Shown piece by piece: positions 26,112-35,168 of a stretch of 64,000 nucleotides of DNA; position 1 is the stretch's first letter, and every line of letters starts with the position of its first letter. A program made the position numbers and the translations under genes. The notes beneath the pieces were generated by a model, which saw only the letters and a list, made by a program, of their open reading frames with translations, had not been told where the DNA came from and did no database searches. The DNA comes from Hydrogenophaga sp. 2FB. GTDB taxonomy: Bacteria > Pseudomonadota > Gammaproteobacteria > Burkholderiales > Burkholderiaceae_C. The stretch lies in NCBI RefSeq assembly GCF_005503365.1, contig NZ_SCML01000002.1, positions 1-64,000 of the forward strand. The letters are read 5' to 3'.

Positions 26112-27203
26112 AGCGCCCTCCTCCACGCCTACGTTCTGGTGTTGCGCAGAACTCCCCACATCCTCCCGTGAGCAATGTCTGCTGGGCTTCAGGATGGGTG
26201 CTTATGCCTGCATGGGCAATCAGCCACACTCAAGAGTTTTCACGCACTATCAACTGACGCTCTATTTCCTGTGTTTAGCACCCTCCCCTGCTGAGGGCCT
26301 GACATCAAGCTGCTTCTCGGCGATGCGAAAAGAACGCCCTTCTCCAGGTCGCCAACGCAGCAAACTTGGTCGGCAAAAACATCTCGAACATCTTCCGCAG
26401 ATAACAGCGTAGAGACTTCAGACGGTTGAAGTCACCATCGCATTGAGGCCCTGATTAGCTCGATCTCCGGATGCCTATGCTGGAGCGAGCTCTCTTTGCA
26501 TGCTCAGAGCTTTGATCGTGCCGCTGACTTCAACCGTCAGAAGTCGGGGCATTGTGCATACGTTCCCGCACACAGACGCAGCCCGTACTTCAACCGTCAG
26601 AAGTCTTGTCCACCAAAGTAGATCGTGATTTCGCGGTCATGTCCGAGGTTCTGTTCGATTGAATATGGGGCAATCTCGCTACAGAAGAACCTGCAGCATG
26701 CTGATATGTGTCCAGGCAGGAGGCGCATGGCGGGTACCTGGGCATGTGTCGCACCTCGTGCGCCAATGAAAACTTCAGCGGCAAGGACTATCAAATAGCC
26801 TAGATCTAGATTGCACTCACGTTTTCGGCTGCAACTTCAACCGTCTGAAGTTCTCACCGAGATCTGTGCGCATGCCGATCGAATTAGGCAGCCGCACTTC
26901 AACCGTCTGAAGTTCAATGCTCGTCCTGCGTGCGTCACCATAGATTGATCGATGTGACTTCAACCGTCTGAAGCTTTCAGGGGTCGATTTTTCCCGTGAT
27001 GCTTGAGGCGCTCGTAAGTCAGAACTTCAACCGTCAGAAGATGATCGGTCGACACCTTGTGCTTTTGTGTTGCGATGCAGGGTATCTGAATTCGGCCACA
27101 GATGATCGATGTAGCGAGTAGCAAAAATTCGTTTCATGCGCTCAAAGCACTTGCATAAATCAAGTCATATATAGGAAAATGGAAAAGATCACAAGGAGAA
27201 ACA
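26112..27203. repeat. Array of seven 18-bp palindromes (parS-like centromere)
   Basis: A gene-free 1.1 kb before parA. The unit ACTTCAACCGTCTGAAGT (or ...GTCAGAAG...) is an inverted repeat ACTTCA/TGAAGT around ACCGTC. Copies lie at 26415-26432 (reverse), 26527-26544, 26587-26604, 26834-26851, 26896-26913, 26957-26974 and 27024-27041. Spacing is irregular (about 44-230 bp). The place directly upstream of parAB and the dyad symmetry argue for ParB-binding centromere sites. A few also might serve parAB autoregulation. Nothing else was recognised in the stretch 26112-26414. Confidence 0.8.
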
Positions 27204-27902
27204 ATGAGCAGTAAGCCAATGGGCAAAATCATCACCGTGTTCAACCAAAAGGGCGGGGTCGGCAAGACGACGACGACTTGCCAGCTCGCGGGGACGTTCG
27301 GGCATCGCGGTTACGACGTCATGGTCGCGGACCTCGATGCTCAGCAGACATCTGCGTCCTGGCTTTCGCGCGCAGATGGCGCAAACTTCCCTGCAACCCT
27401 TTGGAGCGGTTTCCGTTACAAGGACAGCACGGCAGTGGAGCTTGGGAAGCTGGCATCTAAATACGACTTGATATTCGTTGATTGCGCTCCGGCTGTGGAT
27501 CAACCTGGTACCTGGGCCTCGCTCCTTGTCAGCGACCTCGCGCTGATCCCAACAAAGCTGAGCCCGGCAGACACGGATGCTTTGCCCGCGGCCCTTGCGC
27601 TGGCTAAGAAGGCGCTTCTAACCGCGGGGCGTGAATACCCGGTTCGCATAGTCCCAACTGCCTTCAGGCGGAATAGGGCGGATGAAAAGGCTGCCCTGGA
27701 CGCGATCGCTCAGGACAAGAACTACCCCAATTTCCCACCGCTTTCGCAAGTGCTGAGCGATCGCGTGGCGTTCACACGCTCGATGCTCTACGGCGCCACC
27801 GTTCACTCAATGCCGAACGCCAAGGATGCGATCACCGAGATCGACGCACTGGGAGATGCGGTGGCGAAACTCCTGAAGATCCCGGCAAACAAGAGGACGT
27901 GA
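27204..27902 (+). CDS. parA: ParA-family partition ATPase
   Basis: 232 residues, a short (type Ib-like) ParA without an N-terminal helix-turn-helix. The deviant Walker A motif is FNQKGGVGKTTTTCQLAG at about residues 11-28; Walker A' is VADLDAQQTSASW and Walker B is YDLIFVDCAPAVD. It would bind nucleoid DNA as an ATP dimer and move plasmid copies apart with ParB. AAGGAG lies seven bases before the ATG. The stop is one base before parB's start, so they are co-transcribed. Seven palindromic repeats lie upstream. Confidence 0.95.
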   Translation: MSSKPMGKIITVFNQKGGVGKTTTTCQLAGTFGHRGYDVMVADLDAQQTSASWLSRADGANFPATLWSGFRYKDSTAVELGKLASKYDLIFVDCAPAVDQPGTWASLLVSDLALIPTKLSPADTDALPAALALAKKALLTAGREYPVRIVPTAFRRNRADEKAALDAIAQDKNYPNFPPLSQVLSDRVAFTRSMLYGATVHSMPNAKDAITEIDALGDAVAKLLKIPANKRT

Positions 27903-27903
27903 C

Positions 27904-29010
27904 ATGGCTATCGTAAAAAAACTGAAGCTCGATACAAAGGCGGCCATGGCCACGCATCAAACGGCCGCCAGCAAGGCTGCCGTCGATCGGTTCGCGTTGG
28001 CCGAGCAAATCACCAAGGTGCAGCCGACAGGTCTGGCCCCTGTGGCCTCGGATGCCGATGTCGCTGCTACGCCGGCGCCGACACCTGTTGCATTGGCAAC
28101 CAGGCAGCTTGCTGTATCCACGGCCCAACCCTTTGATCTCTCTGTGTGCATCCCGGGCAACATCGTTGAGGTTCCCCTGAATCTCATCGACCCCAACCCG
28201 CTGAGTCCGCGCCACATCTACACCACTGAAGAGGTCGACAAGATCGCGCGTACCATGCCCAATGGGCAGGACGTTGCAGCTCACGGCTACCTTCTTGATG
28301 GGCGTGTGAAGCTGTACGACGGGGGCACTCGATTCCGGGCCGCCAAGATCACCGACCGCACCACTCTCGCAGTGAAGATCGAGGAACCCCCTGCAGACAA
28401 GCTGGCCCTCTTCAAACGCGCCCGGGAGCTCAACGAGCAGCGCTCGGACACGACGGCATTGGACTTTGCTCTGAGCCTTCGAGCACTCTTGAACGAAGGC
28501 GCGGTTTCCAGTCAGAGAGAACTGATGGAGAAAGTTGAGGCGCCTGGTGGCGGAAAACTCTCGGAGTCATTGGTCAGCACCTACATGCGGATCTCCCGGA
28601 TGCCCGATAAGGTCCAGCGCGCCATGAGCGACTCTCCGGACACATCTAGCGTTGTCGCCCTCTACGCAGTGAGTGAACTCTTCCCGGAGAGCCTCTCAGA
28701 TGCCGAGCTGGAGACGAACCAAGAGATGGCCTTCGAAATCATCGATGAGATCAAGCGCCGCAAGCTGAACCGTTTCCAGATTGCCGCACTGGTCAAGTCG
28801 AAGATCGCAGGGCCGAAAGCCCGTGAGCGAAGCACTGTTCATCCACTGGAGTTTGGCAAGCACAAGGGGCAAATCAAGATGTTCTCCAAGAAAGGGCAGA
28901 TCGACCTTTCTCTCAAGGGCCTGAGTGACGTCGAGATGCCTGCACTGCGTGCTGCGCTGGTCCAGACCCTCGAGTCCTTCATGAAGGACAAGGGCGAGGA
29001 GAGCAAGTAG
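27904..29010 (+). CDS. parB: ParB-family partition protein
   Basis: 368 residues. A Pro/Ala-rich N-terminal segment, about the first 95 residues, precedes the ParB/Srx domain (VPLNLIDPNPLSPRHIY, then YDGGTRFRAAKI in place of the usual GERRxRA box). A helix-turn-helix follows: SQRELMEKV and then KLSESLVSTYMRISRMPDKVQRAM. The C-terminal part (FGKHKGQIKMFSKKGQIDLSLKGL) resembles the dimerisation segment of plasmid ParB/RepB-type proteins. It should bind the palindromes before parA. Confidence 0.92.
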   Translation: MAIVKKLKLDTKAAMATHQTAASKAAVDRFALAEQITKVQPTGLAPVASDADVAATPAPTPVALATRQLAVSTAQPFDLSVCIPGNIVEVPLNLIDPNPLSPRHIYTTEEVDKIARTMPNGQDVAAHGYLLDGRVKLYDGGTRFRAAKITDRTTLAVKIEEPPADKLALFKRARELNEQRSDTTALDFALSLRALLNEGAVSSQRELMEKVEAPGGGKLSESLVSTYMRISRMPDKVQRAMSDSPDTSSVVALYAVSELFPESLSDAELETNQEMAFEIIDEIKRRKLNRFQIAALVKSKIAGPKARERSTVHPLEFGKHKGQIKMFSKKGQIDLSLKGLSDVEMPALRAALVQTLESFMKDKGEESK

Positions 29011-30386
29011 TCCTCATGAGGTACTGGCGCCTAAGGTGACCAGTTATGGGGCCAGGTTGAGTTACATCGCCTGGTTTCATTCCGTATTCTGCTGAAAATC
29101 TCCATAAAGAACGTGAGTGCACGCTCTTCCTAGGATAGTGCTAGGCCAAGATTCTGCGGATGCGCACGTATTTTTCCCTGGCCCCTTTGGGCTCCTGTCC
29201 TGGCTGAGGTGACCATCTATGGGAGCGTGAGGATGTAACGCTCTTAGATGTCCCATAAACGGTCACCTCAATGGCTTCAGGAGGGGAAAAAAGGACTACT
29301 CAGGTGGCGGCAGCGCCAAAATCCATCCCATAAACGGTCACCATAGGCGCTGCTCACGTCAGAAGGCGTCCCACAAACGGTCACCTCGATTGCCTGCACT
29401 CCACCGAGGACGGCTGAAATCGCTGATCAATCTCCCATATCTGGTCACCTCGACTAGCCTCACCACCTGGACGTGGCCTGTTTCGAGATGCCAGATTCTG
29501 CGGTCACGCGCCCATAACTGGTCACCTTTAGGGTTTCCCATAAACGGTCACCTCAGGCTGTTTTCGGCATGCAACCCAGGCGACACCCGAGGTCGCCAAG
29601 ATCCCATAACTGGTCACCTCATCCGAATGATTTCTCTATGACAACGCACCGGCAACAACGATAGAGGCAGTGAAATCGGATGCCCATATCTGGTCACCTG
29701 AGGCGGAAACGGTGACGCAATGGCAGCCAGCCAATCTCCCATAAACGGTCACCTTCGTACGCTCCCATAGATGGTCACCTCAAGACCTCGGCCAGGCAAA
29801 GCACGGGGACCGTCTGAAAATCCCATAGATGGTCACCTTAGCCGGCTGGAGCGCCAGGCACTGTTCTGGGCAATCTCCCATAAACGGTCACCTCAGCCGA
29901 ATCCCATAGACGGTCACCTCGACTTGAGAAACTCCTGATGGACGGCGCACATGCTGCGAAGCCATGCAGCGACCATCGCTGCAGATCCTCGCTGAAGCCC
30001 AACCAGATCGAGAAAGGTGCTGGTGATGAGAAGATCAAAGAGCGCCGAGGTCCTGTTCCTACTCGTTATCCACAGGCGTACCGAAAGGCGATCCCATAAA
30101 TGGTCACCTCAACCCCATATTCAGTCACCTCAAGGCCCACATCTGGTCACCTCGACCCCATATCCAGCCACCTGTCCTCCCATAAGCTGCCACCAAAGCT
30201 CCCATGGATGGTCACCTCACCGCGCTGGAGCCCTTGAAAACACTAGGTTTTCTGGCTCCTAAAGGTATTAAAGGTTTCCAAAGAGTTCTTCTAAATGAAC
30301 AACACGTCGGCTGTCGATGATGTTCAAAACCAAAGACAAAAATTCACGTCCAAGGTGGAAGAGGCTCGGCGCTTTTCCACCATAGA
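29011..30386 (+). repeat. Origin of replication with about 21 iterons and a DnaA box
   Basis: Gene-free 1.4 kb. The 17-bp unit CCCATAnnnGGTCACCT begins at 29252, 29327, 29370, 29434, 29511, 29537, 29603, 29683, 29738, 29764, 29822, 29877, 29903, 30093, 30114, 30136, 30157, 30179 and 30201. It is reversed at 29034-29050 and 29207-29223. The middle triplet varies (AAC, TCT, ACT, GAT, GAC, AAT) while the flanks are constant; the copies at 30114, 30157 and 30179 are degenerate. A perfect DnaA box TTATCCACA is at 30066-30074. An A+T-richer stretch at 30240-30300 before rep could be the unwinding site. Iterons bind the initiator encoded next. Confidence 0.92.
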
Positions 30387-31703
30387 ATGCCTTCCATGGC
30401 CAAACGATCCGGAGACCCTCGCGCCGCCGTCAGGCAGATCTCACTATTTCAGAACCCCGAGGTACCCCGGCCGTACAAAAAAGCCGTCCAGGTGGTCCAT
30501 AGCAAGCCCAGGGCGCCTCTTTCACTGGTACAGCGCAAGGTCTCCAACGCTTGGCTCAAAAACGCCGTACAGACGCCGCCAGACAGCGAAGGTTGGTGGT
30601 CGTTGCGCATCAGCGATCTTGCTGAGGACATTGGCTTTGATTCGAACAACCGGGAGTACCTGAGGGACTCCGCGCTCGAGCTCATGCGAATTGTGTTCGA
30701 GTGGGATGTCGTAGCCCCGATGGGCAAACGTGCCAAGTGGAACGCCTCAGTCCTGTTTCCCGATGTTCAGATGACCTCGGATCAAATTCGGTACCGCATC
30801 AGCAGTCAGCTCAAAGATCAGGTGTTGAACCCTGAGATGTACGCGATGATCGACATGACGATCGTCAAAAAATTCAGGAAGGCGCCCTCACTGGCCATCT
30901 ACGAGTTCTGCGTCCGGTTTGAGCGCATCGGGAAGACCGCAGAGATTCCATGGCAGGAATTCAGAGACATGGTGCTGGGTGAGACCTCCGAATCGAAGTC
31001 TTACCTAGAGTACAAATACTTCAAGCAAAAAGTGCTGAAGCCAAGCATTGCTGAGGTGAACTCCCAAGCCGACATTTCAATCGTTCTCAAGGAGACACTT
31101 GCTGGTCGAAGGATCGTCAATATCGCCTTTGAAGTGTCAAAGGAGGGCCCGCCTCAACTGGCCATGGTCATAGACGATGAACGTGTGCTGGTCCTGGTTG
31201 GCGAGATGGTGAAAATCGGATTGCTTCAGTCGGAAGCGAGGAGCTTCGCTGGCAAGTACAGTCCAGAAGAAATATCCGCTGCGCTCGACTTCCTCAAGCG
31301 CCGCATGAGCGACAAACGTGCATCTCCTGTGGAGAACCCCGCCGCGTATCTGAGGCAAGCCCTCAAGAACAACTGGGCCGTGGTCGACGCGTCTTCTGAC
31401 CCAGGAGGCAAGCCCAAAGCGCCTGCTGCGGGCCAAGCGTCAAAAGCCGACAAGCTCCTTGAGCAATACATGGCCGAGCAGCTGAAGCAAGCCGGCCTCT
31501 ACTTCAAGGAACTGGATCCGTCAGACCAGGACGAGTTGATCACGCGCTACAACGCTCAACAGCAAATCAACGGGCTCAAGATAGCGAAAAAAGCAGGCAA
31601 GGCTGGCCAGATCGCATTCTTCACGTGGCTAGGAATGGAAACCTGGGGCCACCCGTCGGCAGAACAGCTGCTGAGTTTCGCGACCGACCGCCTGGTGACC
31701 TGA
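30387..31703 (+). CDS. Rep_3-superfamily replication initiator
   Basis: 438 residues (429 if the second ATG at 30396 is used). Winged-helix features are seen in PLSLVQRKVSNAWLKNAVQ near residue 45, SLRISDLAEDIGFDSNNREYLRDSALELMRIVFEWD near 72 and APSLAIYEFCVRFERIG near 165. Two-domain proteins of this kind (RepB/RepA) bind iterons and open the origin. The C-terminal 120 residues, after a Pro/Ala-rich linker, are a longer tail than in small Rep proteins. Its position directly after the iteron array makes the assignment firm. The incompatibility group is not recognised. Confidence 0.88.
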   Translation: MPSMAKRSGDPRAAVRQISLFQNPEVPRPYKKAVQVVHSKPRAPLSLVQRKVSNAWLKNAVQTPPDSEGWWSLRISDLAEDIGFDSNNREYLRDSALELMRIVFEWDVVAPMGKRAKWNASVLFPDVQMTSDQIRYRISSQLKDQVLNPEMYAMIDMTIVKKFRKAPSLAIYEFCVRFERIGKTAEIPWQEFRDMVLGETSESKSYLEYKYFKQKVLKPSIAEVNSQADISIVLKETLAGRRIVNIAFEVSKEGPPQLAMVIDDERVLVLVGEMVKIGLLQSEARSFAGKYSPEEISAALDFLKRRMSDKRASPVENPAAYLRQALKNNWAVVDASSDPGGKPKAPAAGQASKADKLLEQYMAEQLKQAGLYFKELDPSDQDELITRYNAQQQINGLKIAKKAGKAGQIAFFTWLGMETWGHPSAEQLLSFATDRLVT

Positions 31704-31705
31704 TA

Positions 31706-31722
31706 GCTGTCATAGCGACAGC
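31706..31722 (+). terminator. Hairpin after rep
   Basis: GCTGTC-5-GACAGC immediately after the stop codon, without a long T run. Probably part of transcription termination between rep and the convergent rdgC. Confidence 0.4.
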
Positions 31723-31871
31723 ACAAACAGCGGCGGTCTCAAGAAGAATCGCGCCGCTGGATCCGTTTAGTTTGGCCGCAAGCTAAGAAGGGCGGATATG
31801 CCGGAATCTCGCGGCCACAACATCGTCACCGTATGAAGCCAGGCCGGCGAGCAACGATGTTGCCTCCGACT

Positions 31872-32954
31872 TCAAAACGGAGCTCCTACGGCTTCGCCTC
31901 GTTCGTGCTGAGCCTCGACATCTTCCGGATCGCCTGAGGCCGCTCGATCGGCCGGCGGCGGCGTGGAAGCAGTTGCGCTGCTTGCGACGTTGGCACCTGG
32001 GGCGCCGACTGCACTGACATCAGCTTGCCCTTGTGCATCGTCCTGCTCTGCGTCATTCGGTTGTTGACCTGGATAGAGCACGCCACCCAGGACCTCGACC
32101 ATGTCGTTGATGAGCTTGATCAACTCGCCCGTTTCCAGTGCCACTGTCGCGTCGAAGGCGTCGACCTTTTCATCGGTAGTTGCCTCTTCAATCAGGCCGA
32201 AGTTCAGCTTGGTAAGGTGCATCGACGTATCGAGCATGAATTCCACGCGGCCATCCCAGGACATGGACATTTTCGTTGGCATCTTGCCCATAACGAGGTG
32301 CGAAAGGACTTCATCACCAAGCAGGTGATGGGAGGCGAACTTGGCGGTGGCCTTGGAGTCGTCAGTTGCCTTCAGTTCGCAGCTGTGGCCGAAGTCAAAG
32401 GCACCAGGAGCCTCCTTGAGCTGCAGCCAGGCCGCCATTTGCGATTGAGGGGAGGCCTGGGTATTGATCTGCGTGACACAGAAATCGGGGAGCACCCGGA
32501 CCAGCTGCGTGACGATCTCGTCGATTTTCCCGGTCGAGGTCGTACCCAACACCAGCCAGCCCTGCTGGGGTGCAAACCACACCGGGACCTGGCTGCGCTT
32601 GGGGAAGGCGTGAGGCAGCAGTTCGAGCAGGCAATCTTCCTTGATATCGCGTCGCTCCTTCTTGCCTGGCTTGCGGCCGGTTTGCTCCTCGATTTCGGCC
32701 GCTTTCTTCTCCACCGCATCCTTGATCGCAGAACCAGGAACGCTGCGCGTCTCGATCGAAATTCGGGCGATCCAAGCGCCGGCAATTGCCTCAACCAGCG
32801 CACCATTTTCTTCACGGGGCGGCACCCACCCGATCGAGAGATCCTGGGTGGGCTGCGTGGGCACAAAGGGATGGGGCTCGAGCAAATCTGCAATGTCCGC
32901 AGAGGAGGAGGGCATGCCGGCGGTGACCTGGAAAACAGTGATGGAAGTGAACAT
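31872..32954 (-). CDS. rdgC: RdgC recombination-associated protein
   Basis: 360 residues. Family hallmarks are GWVPPREENGALVEAIAGAWIARI near residue 42, KAAEIEEQTGRKPGKKERRDIKEDCLLELLPHAFPKRSQVPVWF and GWLVLGTTSTGKIDEIVTQLV. RdgC forms a DNA-encircling ring that limits RecA loading; the chromosomal form in E. coli has about 303 residues. This copy carries a C-terminal extension of about 70 Ala/Pro/Asp-rich residues. As a plasmid gene it may protect replication intermediates or modulate recombination with host DNA. It is convergent with rep. Confidence 0.9.
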   Translation of the reverse strand: MFTSITVFQVTAGMPSSSADIADLLEPHPFVPTQPTQDLSIGWVPPREENGALVEAIAGAWIARISIETRSVPGSAIKDAVEKKAAEIEEQTGRKPGKKERRDIKEDCLLELLPHAFPKRSQVPVWFAPQQGWLVLGTTSTGKIDEIVTQLVRVLPDFCVTQINTQASPQSQMAAWLQLKEAPGAFDFGHSCELKATDDSKATAKFASHHLLGDEVLSHLVMGKMPTKMSMSWDGRVEFMLDTSMHLTKLNFGLIEEATTDEKVDAFDATVALETGELIKLINDMVEVLGGVLYPGQQPNDAEQDDAQGQADVSAVGAPGANVASSATASTPPPADRAASGDPEDVEAQHERGEAVGAPF

Positions 32955-32995
32955 GGGATTCCTTGTTTGTGAATGAGGGGCGTGGGCGCGTCAGT

Positions 32996-33595
32996 TCAGT
33001 TCGCGTGAACTCGAGGCTGCGAAACGAGAGAGAGATGGAACGCGCTGGACGAGGCGCCCTTGGCAAAGGTGTCGAAATTGATCTCGCCCGCAACCGGGAC
33101 AACCTCCAAGGTCATCGCGGCCTTCTTGGAAACCGCACGTTGACCTTCCTCATCTGTCATCACGATGGCTCGGATGTCGAGGTAGTGGTAGTTGGAGAGG
33201 TACTGCGCGATGGCTGTGGACACGTTGCCAAAGTAGAGAACAAACTCCTTGAGGCCCTTCTTGCCCGAGGCGAAGCGACCGCACACCAGGGCGAGACCAG
33301 AAAACCCAGGGCGCAAGGCGACATGAACCCAGGGAGCATCAAGGAACCAGCCAAGCGCACTTTGCGGAACCCCGATGAAATAACGGTTTCCAAGAAGTCC
33401 GATCATGAACTGATCGCTTAGCTCGCCATGAACCTCAAGAACGCCCGTCGAGGGCATCCGAATATGACCTGCATCATGACCAGCCTGATACCAGGACTTG
33501 AACGCATTCAGCGCATGTCCAGACCCCGTGTCCAGGGCTTCTGAGTAGCGGTTGCCTGCGGCAGGTGCGCAGCCCTGGGCTGAAGTAGATGACAT
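32996..33595 (-). CDS. Unknown plasmid protein upstream of rdgC
   Basis: 199 residues, no recognised family and no signal peptide or membrane span. Features visible are mixed alpha/beta sequence with LEVHGELSDQFMIGLLGNRYFIG and ALRPGFSGLALVCGRFA in the middle, and a beta-rich C-terminus (AAMTLEVVPVAGEINFDTF). It precedes rdgC by 41 bp on the same strand and may be co-transcribed. Its start faces the start of the transfer operon across a short promoter region. Confidence 0.6.
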   Translation of the reverse strand: MSSTSAQGCAPAAGNRYSEALDTGSGHALNAFKSWYQAGHDAGHIRMPSTGVLEVHGELSDQFMIGLLGNRYFIGVPQSALGWFLDAPWVHVALRPGFSGLALVCGRFASGKKGLKEFVLYFGNVSTAIAQYLSNYHYLDIRAIVMTDEEGQRAVSKKAAMTLEVVPVAGEINFDTFAKGASSSAFHLSLVSQPRVHAN

Positions 33596-33630
33596 TTGTA
33601 ACGCGCTCCATAACGTGCTTATGCGATATA

Positions 33631-33658
33631 CTATACACCGTTACACGCCAGTGTGTAG
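33631..33658. promoter_or_regulatory. Inverted repeat in the transfer-operon promoter
   Basis: CTATACAC (33631-33638) and GTGTGTAG (33651-33658) match inverted in seven of eight bases. A GATATA element precedes them. Placed between two divergent genes, it is a plausible operator. Confidence 0.4.
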
Positions 33659-33672
33659 TGATATGGAGCGAT

Positions 33673-34152
33673 ATGTTCAAGGCCAAACCGACAACAGCAG
33701 CTGAGATTGTCCCGCGCGTGATGAGTGGATGGGCGTCTCAGTATGGTCTCGAAAGTGGCTCGGCATCTGCCTTTTCGATCTCTGGCGAGATGGTGCCCAA
33801 CTCTGAAGTGGGGGCCAAGTTGGGCTTGTTGCCTCTGTTGTGCTGGCATGCCGACAAGATCTACCGGTACGGAATGGGGGCTCATCTGAATCTCCACTAC
33901 CGGACAAATCCGACTGCGCTACTCGGTGTCACGGTGGACCTGTCAAGAATCGACAAGCCGATTTCAGAAGTCCTTTGCTTCATGGTGGAGGCTCTTCTCG
34001 ACCTGCACAAGAACTCTCCTGCAAGCAGCGCAACACCAGGATCCGTTGATCTTGCCGCGGTCGTGGATCAATTCAAAAGTGAAGTCGAGATGGCTCGTGA
34101 CCCTGTGTTGGCGGCAGCTGACGCGGGCAGGGCCACGGCGGTAGCGCCATGA
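33673..34152 (+). CDS. Unknown first gene of the transfer operon
   Basis: 159 residues from an ATG with GGAG four bases before it; a longer frame from 33589 lacks such support. No motif or membrane segment is recognised. The middle (LGLLPLLCWHADKIYRYGMGAHLNLHYRTNPTALLG) looks like a compact alpha/beta domain and the end is Ala-rich. The stop overlaps the next start as ATGA, and all following genes to 41115 run on the same strand, so it likely belongs to the IncI/Dot-Icm-like transfer set. Confidence 0.6.
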   Translation: MFKAKPTTAAEIVPRVMSGWASQYGLESGSASAFSISGEMVPNSEVGAKLGLLPLLCWHADKIYRYGMGAHLNLHYRTNPTALLGVTVDLSRIDKPISEVLCFMVEALLDLHKNSPASSATPGSVDLAAVVDQFKSEVEMARDPVLAAADAGRATAVAP

Positions 34153-35168
34153 TGCAGACCACCCCTGTAGTAGGTAGCGCGGAGGCCGTCGTACGCAACA
34201 CGGGGCTGATGTCTGCTACTCTGGACGCAAACAAAGACCTTCGGGTCATCTGCAACGCCGTCAAGCGAAGCGTGTCCCTGACCACGGCCGTGATTGCGAG
34301 TGGTGCGGATGCTGAGAAAATCGTCGCTGCAGCCGAGCGGATGACGGTTGCGCTGCTTGATGAGGCTGGCATTGATCCGACTCAGCGATCCGAGGGTCAC
34401 GCCGCCTACGCCATGACGATGGAAGCGGTGGCGCTGACCATTGAGACCCTGGCGGGAACGAAGCGAGGCGCACAGATCCTCGCAGAAGATGTTGAATCGG
34501 CATCGGCCGCGGTGCTCAACCTTTTCAAGTTACTGATCAAATCCAAGCCTGTCGCCAGGATCGCTGACGTGGCCTGGTCGGGAGACATCAAAGAGTCGAC
34601 GGCCCTTCGACTTGCCATCTGCTCCGCCATGTCTCCGCTGGCGATTCTGAGCTCCGACTACTGCTTTGAAAGAGACCGCAAAACCTGCCTCGTGGAGTCA
34701 GCAAAGTTGGTGGCTCGGGTGGCGGTCAAGGCGGCCGATCTCGTTGCGCCAGGGCAGTCCAGCACGTCCGCCCGCTCAGTTCTTCAGCAGTCGCTCCTGA
34801 ACTCCTGCGCAAAAATTTACCTTTCGCTTTGGAAGCGGGAGATCGAGCGGACGAAATCGCTGCTCATGGGCATGGACTCAGAAAAGCGTCTTGAGGTACG
34901 CAGGAAAATGGCATCGGAGCCAGTTGCCGATCTCATGTCCAATCTTGAGTCACGACTGGATGCGACTTTCGGAGCATTGATCGAGGCCTCGATGATGATC
35001 GTACCGATCAGTGAAGCTGAAGTTGCTCGCGTTGAAGAGAGCAAGCGAGTGGCCACAGATCAAAAAATGCGGACACGCACTCCGGCAGCGGCGCCTTCTG
35101 GTGCTCCTGCCGCGCAGTCTGCAGAGGGTGCGAAGCCATGGATTCGAAAGAGGCGCCCCGATGCTTGA
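34149..35168 (+). CDS. Unknown alpha-helical transfer-operon protein
   Basis: 339 residues, overlapping its neighbours by four bases upstream and eight downstream. It is mostly helical and Ala-rich (for example IVAAAERMTVALLDEAG and SASAAVLNLFKLLIKSK), without transmembrane segments or a known family. The C-terminus is a Pro/Ala linker followed by KPWIRKRRPDA, one of the Arg-rich tails found on several proteins of this plasmid. Tight coupling to the transglycosylase and DotM genes suggests a transfer-related cytoplasmic role. Confidence 0.6.
   Translation: MMQTTPVVGSAEAVVRNTGLMSATLDANKDLRVICNAVKRSVSLTTAVIASGADAEKIVAAAERMTVALLDEAGIDPTQRSEGHAAYAMTMEAVALTIETLAGTKRGAQILAEDVESASAAVLNLFKLLIKSKPVARIADVAWSGDIKESTALRLAICSAMSPLAILSSDYCFERDRKTCLVESAKLVARVAVKAADLVAPGQSSTSARSVLQQSLLNSCAKIYLSLWKREIERTKSLLMGMDSEKRLEVRRKMASEPVADLMSNLESRLDATFGALIEASMMIVPISEAEVARVEESKRVATDQKMRTRTPAAAPSGAPAAQSAEGAKPWIRKRRPDA

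Noticed and set aside
26083..26412. Small plus-strand open frame after the NYN gene
   Set aside because: No ribosome-binding site, biased composition, and it runs into the repeat array.
26415..27041. CRISPR-like array
   Set aside because: Units are only 18 bp, spacing is irregular, one unit is reversed, and no cas genes are present; it lies before parA.
29034..30217. CRISPR-like array or integron attC series
   Set aside because: The 17-bp units with mixed orientation, a DnaA box and a Rep gene downstream identify replication iterons.
32025..32972. Plus-strand frame opposite rdgC
   Set aside because: The RdgC signature is unambiguous on the minus strand; this frame is rich in His/Arg in the manner of antisense frames.
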